NCBI RefSeq assembly: GCF_019511645.1
Contig: NZ_JAEUAX010000003.1
Span: forward strand, 1 to 64,000
Length of the DNA stretch: 64,000 nucleotides
From: Microbacterium ureisolvens
GTDB lineage: Bacteria; Actinomycetota; Actinomycetes; Actinomycetales; Microbacteriaceae
Direction: 5' to 3'
Shown: one piece after another, positions 9,357-18,514 of the stretch
Numbering within the stretch: the stretch's first letter is position 1
How the letters are laid out: each line of letters opens with the position of its first letter
Notes under the pieces: generated by a model
Told to the model about the DNA's origin: nothing
Databases searched by the model: none
Seen by the model: the letters and a program-made list of their open reading frames with translations, nothing else
Translations under genes and position numbers: made by a program

Positions 9357-9401
9357 CCAGACCGCCCCCGCGAACCTCCTCCTGACCCGAAAGAGACCAC
9401 A

Positions 9402-10796
9402 GTGACTTCTTCGAGCCTTCAGAACCTCCGCGTCGCGATCGTCGGCGCGGGGCCCGCCGGCATCTACGCCGGCAACATCCTCACGAACTCCGTGGTCGAG
9501 GCGGGCGGTACCGTCGCCATCGACCTGTTCGAGTCGCTGCCGGCGCCCTACGGCCTGATCCGCTACGGCGTCGCGCCCGACCACCCCCGCATCAAGGGCA
9601 TCGTCAACTCGCTGCACGAGATGCTGGATGCCGGCACCACCCGGTTCATCGGCAACGTCGAGGTCGGCCGCGACATCTCGATCGACGAGCTTCAGGAGCG
9701 CTACGACGCGGTGATCCTCGCCACGGGCGCGATCCGCGACGCCGCGCTCGACATCCCCGGCATCGACCTGCCCGGCTCGTACGGCGCCGCCGACTTCGTG
9801 GCGTGGTTCGACGGACACCCCGACGTGCCCACCGAGTGGACCCTCGACCAGCCCGAGGTCGCCGTCATCGGCAACGGCAACGTCGCGCTCGACGTCGCCC
9901 GCATCCTCGCCAAGCACGCCGTCGACCTCCGCTCGACCGAGATCGCCGACAACGTGCTCGCCGGGCTCGAGGCGTCGGCCGTCACCGACGTGCACGTCTT
10001 CGGCCGCCGCGGGCCCGCCGACATCAAGTTCACGCCGATCGAGCTGCGCGAGCTCGGCGAGGTGCCGAACGTCGACATCGTCGTGAGCGACGAGGACTTC
10101 GCCTATCTCGAGGGCCTCGTGCCCGCGAACAACCAGCTGAAGGTCATGCTGCGCATCCTGCAGAGCTGGCGCACGCGCGAGTCGACCGGCGCGAGCCGCC
10201 GCCTGCACCTGCACTTCTACCACTCGCCCGTCGAGGTGCTCGGCTCCGACCGCGTGGAGGGCCTCCGCTTCGAGCGCACCGAGCCCACCGAGGACGGCCG
10301 CGTTCGCGGCACCGGCGAGTTCCGCGACTACCCCGTGCAGCAGGTCTACCGCGCCGTCGGCTACTACGGCACCCCCGTGATCGACGCGCCGTTCGACGAG
10401 AAGGCCGGCGTGGTCTCGAACGTCGAGGGACGGGTGAAGGATGCCACCACCACCGGCGACGTCGACGCCCCGGTGATCGCCGGCCTGTACGCCACGGGCT
10501 GGATCAAGCGCGGACCGGTGGGCCTCATCGGCCACACCAAGTCCGACGCGATGGAGACCATCGGGCACCTCGTCTCGGATGTCGAGGCCGGGCGCCTGTC
10601 GGCTCCGACCGTGGACGGTGACGTGCTCGACCTGCTGGACGAGCGCGAGGTCGCCTTCACGACGTGGGACGGCTGGCTGGCCCTCGACGCGCACGAGCGC
10701 GAGCTCGGGGCGAACCACCTCCACACGCGCGAGCGCGTCAAGGTCGTCCCGCGCGACGAGCAGGTCGCGATCTCGCGGGGAGCGCTCGTCAAATGA
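9402..10796 (+). CDS. fprA: Ferredoxin-NADP reductase (FprA type)
   Basis: FAD enzyme of 464 residues from the adrenodoxin-reductase family, moving electrons between NADPH and ferredoxin. The FAD motif VAIVGAGPAGIYAG is at residues ~10-24. LFESLPAPYGLIRYGVAPDHP is family-specific, and an NADP motif IGNGNVALDVARIL is near residue 155. The C-terminal ATGWIKRGPVGLIG closes the FAD site. GTG 9402 follows the weak AAAGAG. It overlaps the ferredoxin gene by ATGA. Placed here, the pair probably feeds electrons to the sulfite reductase. Confidence 0.92.
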   Translation: MTSSSLQNLRVAIVGAGPAGIYAGNILTNSVVEAGGTVAIDLFESLPAPYGLIRYGVAPDHPRIKGIVNSLHEMLDAGTTRFIGNVEVGRDISIDELQERYDAVILATGAIRDAALDIPGIDLPGSYGAADFVAWFDGHPDVPTEWTLDQPEVAVIGNGNVALDVARILAKHAVDLRSTEIADNVLAGLEASAVTDVHVFGRRGPADIKFTPIELRELGEVPNVDIVVSDEDFAYLEGLVPANNQLKVMLRILQSWRTRESTGASRRLHLHFYHSPVEVLGSDRVEGLRFERTEPTEDGRVRGTGEFRDYPVQQVYRAVGYYGTPVIDAPFDEKAGVVSNVEGRVKDATTTGDVDAPVIAGLYATGWIKRGPVGLIGHTKSDAMETIGHLVSDVEAGRLSAPTVDGDVLDLLDEREVAFTTWDGWLALDAHERELGANHLHTRERVKVVPRDEQVAISRGALVK

Positions 10797-11122
10797 CGTA
10801 CGTGATCGCCCTGCCGTGCGTCGATGTGAAGGACCGAGCCTGCATCGACGAGTGCCCGGTGGACTGCATCTACGAGGGCGAGCGGTCGCTGTACATCCAC
10901 CCCGACGAGTGCGTCGACTGCGGCGCCTGCGAGCCGGTCTGCCCGGTCGAGGCGATCTACTACGAGGACGACCTGCCGGAAGAGTGGCAGGACTACTACA
11001 CCGCGAACGTCGAGTTCTTCGACGACATCGGCTCGCCTGGCGGTGCGGCCAAGACCGGCGTCATCGCGAAGGACCACCCGGTCATCGCGGCGCTTCCTCC
11101 CCAAGGAGACGGCCATGACTGA
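10793..11122 (+). CDS. fdxA: Seven-iron ferredoxin
   Basis: Electron carrier of 109 residues. The N-terminal C9, C17, C21 and C25 and the second group CVDCGACEPVC match the FdxA pattern for one 3Fe-4S and one 4Fe-4S cluster. The rest is acidic, as in other actinobacterial FdxA proteins. It is translated with fprA (ATGA overlap), and its 3' end overlaps the next start by 8 nt. Confidence 0.93.
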   Translation: MTYVIALPCVDVKDRACIDECPVDCIYEGERSLYIHPDECVDCGACEPVCPVEAIYYEDDLPEEWQDYYTANVEFFDDIGSPGGAAKTGVIAKDHPVIAALPPQGDGHD

Positions 11123-12080
11123 TTCCCCTTCCGCCACCCCCTCGACCGAGGTCGATGTCGTCATCATCGGCGGCGGTCCGGCCGGGCTGTCGGCGGCGCT
11201 CAATCTCGGGCGCGCCCGCGCGTCGGTCGCCCTCATCGACGCCGGCCGCCCGCGCAACGCCGCGACGCTGCGCTCGCACGGTTTCCTCACGCGCGACGGC
11301 GTCCCGCCACTCGAGCTGCGCAAGCTGGCGCGCGCCGAGCTCACCGCCTACCCGAACGTGCAGGTGTTCGACCGGACCGTCGTGACCGCGCTGCAGATGC
11401 GCGACTGCGGCGAGGGACTCCGCTTCCTCGCGGCGCTGCGGGGGCGCGGGACCGGCACTCCGCCCGCGGTGGCCGCGCGCTCGGTGCTCGTCGCCACCGG
11501 CCTGCGCGAGACGCTCCCCGCCATCCCGAGCCTGCGGGCGTTCTACGGCATGACGGTCTTCAGCTGCGCCGCGTGCGATGCGTGGGAGCTGCAGGACCGG
11601 CCGCTCGCCCTCATCGGCGAGACCCGCGATCTCGCCGCCCGTGCCCGGCTCATCGCCCGCTGGACCGACAGGCTCACCGTCTTCACGAACGGATCGGACG
11701 CGGTGGACACGGTCGAAGAGGCCGAGCTCGCAGCATCCGGGATCGTCGTCGAACGACGGATCATCGACGACCTCGAAGGCGACCGCGGCACCGTCACGGC
11801 GGTGCGCCTCGCCGACGGCGCTCGCGTCGAGATCGACGGCGGCTTCGTGCGGCCGCAGTGGCACCCCGCGCTCGATTTCGTGGGCGGCATCGACCTCGAG
11901 CGCGATGCGTCCGGCAACCTGGTCACCGATCGCTCGGGGCGTACATCGGTCCCGGGCCTGTATGCCGCCGGGGATGCTGCGTCCCCGGGTCCGCAGCAGC
12001 TCATCGTCGCCGCGGGGCAGGGCGCACGCGCGGCCGCGGTGATGGTCCACGATCTCGTCGGGGTGAGCACCGCCCACTGA
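11115..12080 (+). CDS. Thioredoxin-reductase-like FAD/NAD(P) oxidoreductase
   Basis: Flavoprotein of 321 residues. The FAD motif is VIIGGGPAGLSAALNLGRA (residues ~17-35). A CxxC pair (SCAACDAW) lies at the position of the TrxR redox cysteines, and the C-terminal FAD site is GLYAAGDAA. The normal NADPH glycine motif between them is degenerate (LIGETRDLAARAR). It may be a TrxR paralogue acting on an unknown disulfide rather than thioredoxin. AAGGAG lies 6 nt before ATG 11115, inside fdxA. A second member of the family is at 37578. Confidence 0.8.
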   Translation: MTDSPSATPSTEVDVVIIGGGPAGLSAALNLGRARASVALIDAGRPRNAATLRSHGFLTRDGVPPLELRKLARAELTAYPNVQVFDRTVVTALQMRDCGEGLRFLAALRGRGTGTPPAVAARSVLVATGLRETLPAIPSLRAFYGMTVFSCAACDAWELQDRPLALIGETRDLAARARLIARWTDRLTVFTNGSDAVDTVEEAELAASGIVVERRIIDDLEGDRGTVTAVRLADGARVEIDGGFVRPQWHPALDFVGGIDLERDASGNLVTDRSGRTSVPGLYAAGDAASPGPQQLIVAAGQGARAAAVMVHDLVGVSTAH

Positions 12081-12104
12081 GGCCGGCGCGCCCGCGCGCC
12101 GGCC
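12081..12104. terminator. Bidirectional terminator hairpin
   Basis: GGCCGGCGCG and CGCGCCGGCC form perfect 10-bp arms around a CCCG loop, placed between the convergent flavoprotein and the 12116 gene. No T-tract follows, which is common in high-GC genomes. Confidence 0.7.
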
Positions 12105-12115
12105 GGTGGCGCGGT

Positions 12116-12589
12116 CTACGGCACCCGGTTGAGGGTGCAGACGAACTGCTTGACGACGCCGTTGTCGATGAGGTCGCCCGCCGTCAGGGCGGCCCGCACC
12201 TCGTCGGCCGCGTCGAGGACGCCGTCATGGTCGAGGTCGCCGGAGGCCAGTGCGGCGGCGTAGCCGTTGGGGGCCGACAGGGCGTGCACCTGCCAGCGGC
12301 CGCCGTTGAAGCCCGGATCACCGGGCGCCACCTCTGCGACGCTCATCTGAAGGCCGCCGAAGCTGTAGATGATGTCCCACGACTGCGCCGGCGCGCGCGT
12401 GTGCGACAGATCTGTCGGCGTAGCCACCGTGCGCCACAGCTCGTGGTCCACGTAGATCACGCCGTCGTCGGTGACGCCCCCGGACCCCGCGGCGAAGGCC
12501 GGGGTCGCTGCGGCGAGAGAGAGTGCGCCGATGGCGGCGCCGAGAACTCCGGCGATCAGCCGGCTCCGTGAGGACTGCATACCAGGCAT
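12116..12589 (-). CDS. Secreted protein of unknown function with EF-hand-like loop
   Basis: 157 residues. A signal peptide (residues ~8-33) ends in ATPAFAAG, so export and cleavage are predicted. The mature part is small and acidic. A DLDHDGVLDAAD segment (residues ~119-130) matches the calcium-binding loop D-x-D-x-D-G-x-x-x-x-x-D, as in EF-hand or dockerin-like loops. I do not recognise the rest. ATG 12580 is an alternative start. It is divergent from the response regulator, so the pair may be connected, but nothing proves it. Confidence 0.7.
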   Translation of the reverse strand: MPGMQSSRSRLIAGVLGAAIGALSLAAATPAFAAGSGGVTDDGVIYVDHELWRTVATPTDLSHTRAPAQSWDIIYSFGGLQMSVAEVAPGDPGFNGGRWQVHALSAPNGYAAALASGDLDHDGVLDAADEVRAALTAGDLIDNGVVKQFVCTLNRVP

Positions 12590-12747
12590 TGGCTTTCTAC
12601 CCTTCCACCGGCCGCTCGACCGGAACGACCCCAGTCAACGCGTCACCGCCGGAGGACTCCATGACCGGCTCCTCACCGTGTTCTTACGGACTTCTTTCGC
12701 CTCCCCCGCACCGGGCAGCGAACGGTGCGTGCCGCCTGCGCCGCGCC

Positions 12748-12753
12748 TATTCT
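12748..12753 (+). promoter_or_regulatory. -10 element of the two-component operon
   Basis: TATTCT lies 6 nt before GTG 12760 and no Shine-Dalgarno sequence is present, so the response-regulator mRNA is predicted to be leaderless. Confidence 0.6.
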
Positions 12754-12759
12754 GACGTC

Positions 12760-13457
<698 letters not shown>

Positions 13458-13461
<4 letters not shown>

Positions 13462-14492
13462 ACGTATCCGCAGACGCTCTGCTCCTGTCGGCCGCGGCGG
13501 CAGCGCTGACGGGCGTCCTCGGGGCGGTCATCGTGCTCGCCCTGGCGCGGGTGCGCATCGCGCTGGCAGCTGTCGCCGCCCCGCTGGTCGTCGTGCTCTC
13601 GGTCGGGGTCGGTGTGCTCGTGGGCGCCGCATCGATGCTGCTGACGCCCGCCGACATGACCGGTCTGCTGCTCGTGCTGCTCGCGAGCGTCCCCGCAGCG
13701 CTCGCGGCGGGCGTGGTCATCGCCGCCCGGATCCAGTCGGCAGCGCGCACCGCCGAACGCGCCGCCGCCGCCGCCGAGACCGAGCGGCGGGTGGAAGGCC
13801 AGCGGCGCGACCTCGTGGCGTGGATCTCGCACGACCTGCGCACCCCGCTGGCCGGCATCCAGGCCACCGCCGAAGGGATCCGCGACGGCGTGCTCACCGA
13901 CACCGGAACAGCGGCCACGGCGATCCAGCGCAACGCGCTGCGCATGAGCGACATGGTCGACGACCTGCTCACGCTTTCCCGCCTTCAGGCGCCGTCCGTC
14001 GCCTTGGAACGCACGGAGATCGACATCGGCGACCTCGTGTCCGACACGGTCGCCACGCTCCGTCCCCTCGCCGCGGCCGGCGGCGTCGAGCTGGCGGGCG
14101 GCGCCCAGACCGGTGTCCGAGCCCGCGTCGCCGCGCGCGAGCTGCGGCGTGCGGTCGCGAACCTCGTGAGCAACGGCATCCGTCATTCCCCCGCCGGTTC
14201 CACTGTCCGCACCACTGTCGAGCTGCGCGACCACACGGTCGTGGTCGCCGTCGCCGACGCCTGCGGCGGCATCGCGCCGCCCGACCTGCCGCACGTGTTC
14301 GAGACCGGCTGGCGCGGCACGACGGCGAGGCAGCCGGATGCGGGGGCCGGACTGGGATTGGCGATCGTCCGCAGTGTCGCGGACGCGCACCGGGGAACGG
14401 CCACCGTGCGCAACGCGGGCGGCGGATGCGTCTTCGAACTGAGTCTGCCGGTCGCCCCGCCGCGTCAGACGCCCGCCGCCGTCGAGGTCTGA
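13458..14492 (+). CDS. Sensor histidine kinase
   Basis: 344 residues. Hydrophobic segments cover residues ~7-95 with almost no extracellular loop, suggesting an intramembrane sensor. The H-box is WISHDLRTPLAGI (His about residue 125). The N-box is ANLVSNGIRHSP, with Asn followed by SNG instead of the usual ENA. The G-box is GAGLGLAIV. The mainly helical N-terminal domain has no recognisable ligand-binding fold. It is translated with the response regulator. Confidence 0.9.
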
Positions 14493-14551
14493 GACCCTCG
14501 CCGACTACGCGGCCGGCCAGGATCTCCTCTTCTCGTCACGGCAGCTGAACG

Positions 14552-14581
14552 AGGAGGGCGCTCGTCAGCGCGCGCCCTCCT
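14552..14581. terminator. Hairpin shared by the kinase operon and padR
   Basis: AGGAGGGCGC and GCGCCCTCCT form 10-bp arms around a 10-nt loop between two convergent operons. The hairpin overlaps the last codons of padR, whose stop is at 14565-14567. Confidence 0.65.
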
Positions 14582-15215
14582 GTTCCGCTTGGAACCGCTC
14601 CCGGCCGGGCGCGAGCATCTCTCGCACCTGGTCGCCGTGAGTGGTCGCCGGCGTCACCGTGTCGGGCCACTCCGCGATCTGCTGCTCGGCCCAGTCCGCC
14701 CACGAGATGATGTGGTCGTAGTGGCCGATCATGAACGTGTTGGCGAGTGCGAACAGGTGCCTGCGTTCGGGGAAGGTGCCGCCGGTCGCGCTGATGAACG
14801 CGGCGTACCGCGCGAACATCTCGCGGTTGGCGAGGGCCTGCTCCCGGGTGCGCGCCAGCGTCGCGCGCATCTCGTCGAGCGAGCCCTGGTCGGACAGGAG
14901 CACCCGCACCATTCCTTCGAACTCGAGGCTCGGCGGGCGCACCGGCGTGCGGAGCCATGCCGCGAGGGCCTCCCGTCCCTCCGGCGTGATCGAGTAGATC
15001 GTGCGGGCGCGCTTGCCGGTGTGCTCCTGCCGCGTCTGGACGAATCCCGCCTTGTGGAGGCGGTTGAGCACCGCGTAGCGCCCGCGGTCCGCCGACGGCC
15101 AGAGCTCCGCGACGCCCCGGCCGAGCTGCTCGGCGAGCTGGTACGCCGACCAATCGCGTGCCGCCAGGAGGCCCAGCGTGAGGTACCCCGTGATCGTGGG
15201 TTCGCGTTCGGGCAC
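14565..15215 (-). CDS. PadR-family transcriptional regulator
   Basis: 216 residues. The winged-helix N-terminus begins TITGYLTLGLLAARDWSAYQLAEQL, typical of PadR, with a basic wing (QEHTGKRARTIYSITPEG). The C-terminal helical half (residues ~95-200) is a PadR-C-like dimerisation region. GTG 15215 has GGGAAGGAG 7 nt upstream. A perfect inverted repeat at 15296-15310 lies in its probable promoter and could be its own operator. Ligand and targets are unknown. Confidence 0.88.
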   Translation of the reverse strand: MPEREPTITGYLTLGLLAARDWSAYQLAEQLGRGVAELWPSADRGRYAVLNRLHKAGFVQTRQEHTGKRARTIYSITPEGREALAAWLRTPVRPPSLEFEGMVRVLLSDQGSLDEMRATLARTREQALANREMFARYAAFISATGGTFPERRHLFALANTFMIGHYDHIISWADWAEQQIAEWPDTVTPATTHGDQVREMLAPGRERFQAEQEGAR

Positions 15216-15295
15216 GACAACGCTCCTTCCCCGCCGACGTTCGGGTCGCCGTCGCAGAACGTAAAGGCTATCCCGCGACGCTGGAACGACCTTAT

Positions 15296-15310
15296 ACTGC
15301 AGATTGCAGT
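15296..15310. promoter_or_regulatory. Candidate PadR operator
   Basis: ACTGCA-GAT-TGCAGT is a perfect 6-bp inverted repeat about 80 bp upstream of padR, overlapping a possible TATAAG -10 on the minus strand. It differs from the ATGT-N8-ACAT pattern of classical PadR sites. Confidence 0.45.
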
Positions 15311-15354
15311 AACCATCGGCGGGGCATCGCGTGGGGACAAAGGCCGCGCCGCGG

Positions 15355-15383
15355 GTGGGTCATGCGTGGGGACGATGACCCAC
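15355..15383. repeat. Inverted repeat between padR and the pot operon
   Basis: GTGGGTCAT and ATGACCCAC form perfect 9-bp arms around an 11-nt loop. It lies just beyond the terminator hairpin at 15388-15417 and may form a tandem hairpin with it. Confidence 0.5.
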
Positions 15384-15387
15384 CCCT

Positions 15388-15417
15388 GCGGCGGGCGATC
15401 CGGGGATCGCCCGCCGC
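15388..15417 (-). terminator. Terminator of the pot operon
   Basis: Perfect 14-bp arms (GCGGCGGGCGATCC and its complement) with a 2-nt centre begin 11 nt past the potC stop. It is very GC-rich and has no clear T-tract. Confidence 0.7.
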
Positions 15418-15428
15418 ATGTGCCCCCG

Positions 15429-16229
15429 TCAGCGCCGCGTCTGCTCCGAGCCCGACAGCCGCTGCGCGAGGTAGATCGGAACGATCGACACGATCACCAG
15501 CACCACGGCGATGACCGAGACGACCGGCGCCTGGTTGGGGCGGAACATGTTGTTGAGGATGTAGATCGGCAGCGTCGTCACACCCGACCCGGCGGTGAAC
15601 GTCGTGACGATGATCTCGTCGAAGCTCAGCGCGAACGCGAGCAGCGCCCCGGCGAGCAGCGCCGAGCGCAGCTGCGGGAAGGTCACGAGGCGGAACGTCG
15701 TCCAGATGCCGGCGCCCAGATCCGCGGAGGCCTCCTCGAGGTTCGTGCCGGTGCGCCGCAGGCGCGCGATGACGTTGTTGAACACGGTGACGATGCAGAA
15801 CGTCGCGTGGGCGATCACCACCGTCCAGATCGACAGCGGCACTCCCATGATGGTGCGGAAGAAGTTGTTCAGCGCGATACCCGTGATGATGCCGGGCAGG
15901 GCGATCGGCAGGATGATCAGCAGCGAGATGGCGTCACGGCCGAAGAACTCGAACCGCTGCAGCGCCAGCGAGATGAGCGTGCCGAGCACGAGCGAGACCG
16001 CCGTCGCGACCAGCGCGATCACGACGCTCGTTCCCACCGCCTCGATGGCGCCGGTGCTCTGGAACGCCTTGCCCCACCACTCCAGCGTGAACCCCGGCGG
16101 CGGCCACGTGAGCGACGTGGACGTCGAGAACGAGTTGACGAGCACCACGAACAGCGGGAGGTACACGGCGAGGAGGATGAGCCCGGCGACGATGCCGAGA
16201 ACGGTGCGGGACAGTCGCGAGAGTCGCAT
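15429..16229 (-). CDS. potC: ABC importer permease, PotC type
   Basis: Inner-membrane permease of 266 residues with about six segments. The EAA loop is LEEASADLGAGIWTTFRLVTFPQL near residue 145-168. It resembles spermidine/putrescine permeases (PotC). It starts 9 nt after the potB stop. The substrate is assigned by family and by the PotD-like binding protein two genes upstream. Confidence 0.88.
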   Translation of the reverse strand: MRLSRLSRTVLGIVAGLILLAVYLPLFVVLVNSFSTSTSLTWPPPGFTLEWWGKAFQSTGAIEAVGTSVVIALVATAVSLVLGTLISLALQRFEFFGRDAISLLIILPIALPGIITGIALNNFFRTIMGVPLSIWTVVIAHATFCIVTVFNNVIARLRRTGTNLEEASADLGAGIWTTFRLVTFPQLRSALLAGALLAFALSFDEIIVTTFTAGSGVTTLPIYILNNMFRPNQAPVVSVIAVVLVIVSIVPIYLAQRLSGSEQTRR

Positions 16230-16238
16230 CGCCGGGTC

Positions 16239-17189
16239 CTAGAGGTTGTTCAGGGCGCCGGTGCGGCGCACGAGAGCGAGGTAGCCGAAGATGATCACGA
16301 TCGGGATGAGTGCGATCGCCGCCGCGAGGGGCAGGTTGTTCGCGGCTCCGACGTTGGTGTACACGAGATTGCCGAGCATCTGGTTCGCACCGCCGACGAT
16401 GTTCACGGTGATGTAGTCGCCGAGCGACAGCGAGAACGCGAAGATCGTGCCCGCGATGATCGCCGGGAATGCCAGCGGCAGCACCACCGACCCGAGGGTG
16501 CGCCACGTCCGGCCGCCGAGATCGGCGGATGCCTCGAGCAGCGAGTCCGGCACACGCTCGAGTCCTGCGTAGATGGGCAGGATCACATACGGCAGCCACA
16601 GGTACGACAGTGTGATGACCGTGGCGGTGAGTCCGTACCCCGGTGTATGGAGGCCGAACGGCGCGAGGATCCACTCGAGGATCCCCTCCTGCGACAGGAC
16701 GGAGCGCCACGCGTACGCCTTGACCAGGTAGCTCGCCCACAGCGGCATCAGGACGGCGATGACGAGGAATCGCTGCGCCCGCGGCGACGCGACCTTCGCC
16801 ATGTAGAACGCGATCGGCAGCGCGATCGCCACATCGATGACCGTGACGAGCAGAGCGACCCCCACGGTGCGCAGCGTCACGGTCTGGTACAGCGACCCGG
16901 TGAGCACCGTCACGATGTTGTCGAGCGTCCACTCCGTGACGATCTCGCCCGTGAAGCTGTCGACGGTCCAGAACGCCGTCACCAGCAGCAGCACCAGCGC
17001 CACGATGTAGACCAGGCCGAGCCAGAACAGCGGCGCGGTCAGCAGGAACGCGAGGCGGAAGCGCGGGTGCGCGCTCAACCACGCCGAGGCGCGCCGGGCG
17101 GGCGTCGGACGTGGCGCGGGCACGGCGCGCGTCGCGGGCACGGCGGGTCGCGCGGAGCCTGCGGGCTCGTGCGTGAGGGTGTCGGTCAT
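16239..17189 (-). CDS. potB: ABC importer permease, PotB type
   Basis: Permease of 316 residues. An Ala/Pro/Arg-rich cytoplasmic N-terminus (~45 residues) precedes six membrane segments. The EAA loop is LLEASADLGGRTWRTLGSVVLPLAFP. ATG 17189 was chosen because GGAGAG lies 5 nt upstream; the reading frame stays open further upstream, into potD, with no better start. It pairs with PotC as the membrane channel. Confidence 0.88.
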   Translation of the reverse strand: MTDTLTHEPAGSARPAVPATRAVPAPRPTPARRASAWLSAHPRFRLAFLLTAPLFWLGLVYIVALVLLLVTAFWTVDSFTGEIVTEWTLDNIVTVLTGSLYQTVTLRTVGVALLVTVIDVAIALPIAFYMAKVASPRAQRFLVIAVLMPLWASYLVKAYAWRSVLSQEGILEWILAPFGLHTPGYGLTATVITLSYLWLPYVILPIYAGLERVPDSLLEASADLGGRTWRTLGSVVLPLAFPAIIAGTIFAFSLSLGDYITVNIVGGANQMLGNLVYTNVGAANNLPLAAAIALIPIVIIFGYLALVRRTGALNNL

Positions 17190-17219
17190 CCGTCTCTCCG
17201 GTCGTTCCGGCCGGGGCGA

Positions 17220-17240
17220 CGCCGCTGTCGTCGAGCGGCG
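17220..17240 (-). promoter_or_regulatory. Hairpin between potD and potB
   Basis: CGCCGCT and AGCGGCG pair around a 7-nt loop in the 76-nt gap between potD and potB. Such hairpins often stabilise the upstream message, which would raise binding protein over permease; here this is inference. Confidence 0.45.
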
Positions 17241-17265
17241 CCGCCTCCGGCCGTTCAGGCGGGCG

Positions 17266-18441
17266 TCAGCCCTTGATCTCGGACCAGGCCTCGGTCCAGC
17301 GGGCGTAGTCGACGCACTCGACGTCGGTGCGCCCGTCGACGCAGTCCGCGATGGGCGTGGTCCAGTACCAGATCTGCGACGCGTACTCCTCGTCGCCGGC
17401 GTGATACGCCTCGCAGTCGTCGCGGTAGTCGCACGCCTCCTGGCTCGACGGAGCCTCACCGAAGTAGGCGGTCGCCTCGGCGTTGGTCTCGGGGCTGGCG
17501 ATCCAGTCCAGCCACGCGTACGCGCAGTTCGGGTTCTCCGCCTCGGACGCGATCATCCACGTGTCGGACCATCCGGTCGCGCCCTCCTCCGGCAGGACCA
17601 CCTCGGTGGTCGCGTCGCCGCCGGCGAGCACGTTCTGGATGACCTGCCACGTGGTGCCCGCCACCGAGTCACCGGTCTCGAACGCCTGGATCTCCTTGAG
17701 GTAGTCCGACCAGTACTCGCCGACGTGCGCCCGCTGCGCCTTCAGCAGGTCGACGGCGGCCTGGAACTGCTCCTCGTCGAGCGCGTACGGGTTCTCGATG
17801 CCGAGGTCGGGCTGATGGGTCATCAGGTAGACGGCGGCGTCGGCGATGTAGATCGGGGAGTCGTAGGCGGTGATCTTGCCCGAGTACGCGTCCGCGCCGT
17901 CGAAGACGACATCCCACGACGTGGGCGCCGGGGTGACGACCTCCGTGTTGTACAGGAGCAGGTTGGCGCCGTACCCGTGCGGGACCCCGTACGACTGGCC
18001 GTCGACCGAGTTCCACTCCTTCTCCTTGAGGAAGTCGTAGATCCCCGCGTAGCTCGGGATGAGGTCGGTGTTGACGGGTGCGACGTCGCCGGCCGCGATG
18101 AGACGCAGCGTCGCGTCCCCGGATGCCGCGATGACGTCATAGTCGCCGGTCTTCATGAGGTTGACCGCCTCGTCCGACGTGCCGTACGTCTTGGAGGTGA
18201 CCTCGCAGCCGGTCTTCTCCTCGAAATCGGTCACCCAGTCGACCTCGGGATCGTTGCTGCCGTCCTCGACGTAGCCGGGCCACGCGAGGATCGACACCTG
18301 ACCCTCGTAGTCGCCGAGCTCCTCGGCCTCTTCCGACGGCGCGGCACCGCCGCTGGACGTGCCGCAGCCGGCCAGGACGACGATCGACCCGACCGTCAGG
18401 GCGGTCGCGGCCAAGCGCGCTCCGCGTGATGTGCGCATCAT
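17266..18441 (-). CDS. potD: Polyamine-type ABC substrate-binding lipoprotein
   Basis: 391 residues. The signal peptide has the lipobox SIVVLAGC (Cys about residue 26). The mature protein resembles PotD (VSILAWPGYVEDG, then YDVIAASGDATLRLIAAGDVAPVN, then YGVPHGYGANLLLYN). The C-terminal third contains five cysteines (including CDYRDDC and DCVDGRTDVEC), possibly disulfide-bonded and more than is usual in PotD. It is encoded downstream of potA. The exact ligand is unproven. Confidence 0.88.
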   Translation of the reverse strand: MMRTSRGARLAATALTVGSIVVLAGCGTSSGGAAPSEEAEELGDYEGQVSILAWPGYVEDGSNDPEVDWVTDFEEKTGCEVTSKTYGTSDEAVNLMKTGDYDVIAASGDATLRLIAAGDVAPVNTDLIPSYAGIYDFLKEKEWNSVDGQSYGVPHGYGANLLLYNTEVVTPAPTSWDVVFDGADAYSGKITAYDSPIYIADAAVYLMTHQPDLGIENPYALDEEQFQAAVDLLKAQRAHVGEYWSDYLKEIQAFETGDSVAGTTWQVIQNVLAGGDATTEVVLPEEGATGWSDTWMIASEAENPNCAYAWLDWIASPETNAEATAYFGEAPSSQEACDYRDDCEAYHAGDEEYASQIWYWTTPIADCVDGRTDVECVDYARWTEAWSEIKG

Positions 18442-18514
18442 GGTGTTCCTCTCGGTGCTGTTCTTGATGTGGAGCTGTGCGTTCCGGGGCGCGGGCGCCC
18501 AGGTCTGAGTGGGC

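Noticed and set aside
14589..17276. 895-codon plus-strand frame opposite padR, potC and potB
   Set aside because: The product is dominated by Arg, Asp, Glu, His and Gln with no domain, and three real genes lie on the other strand.
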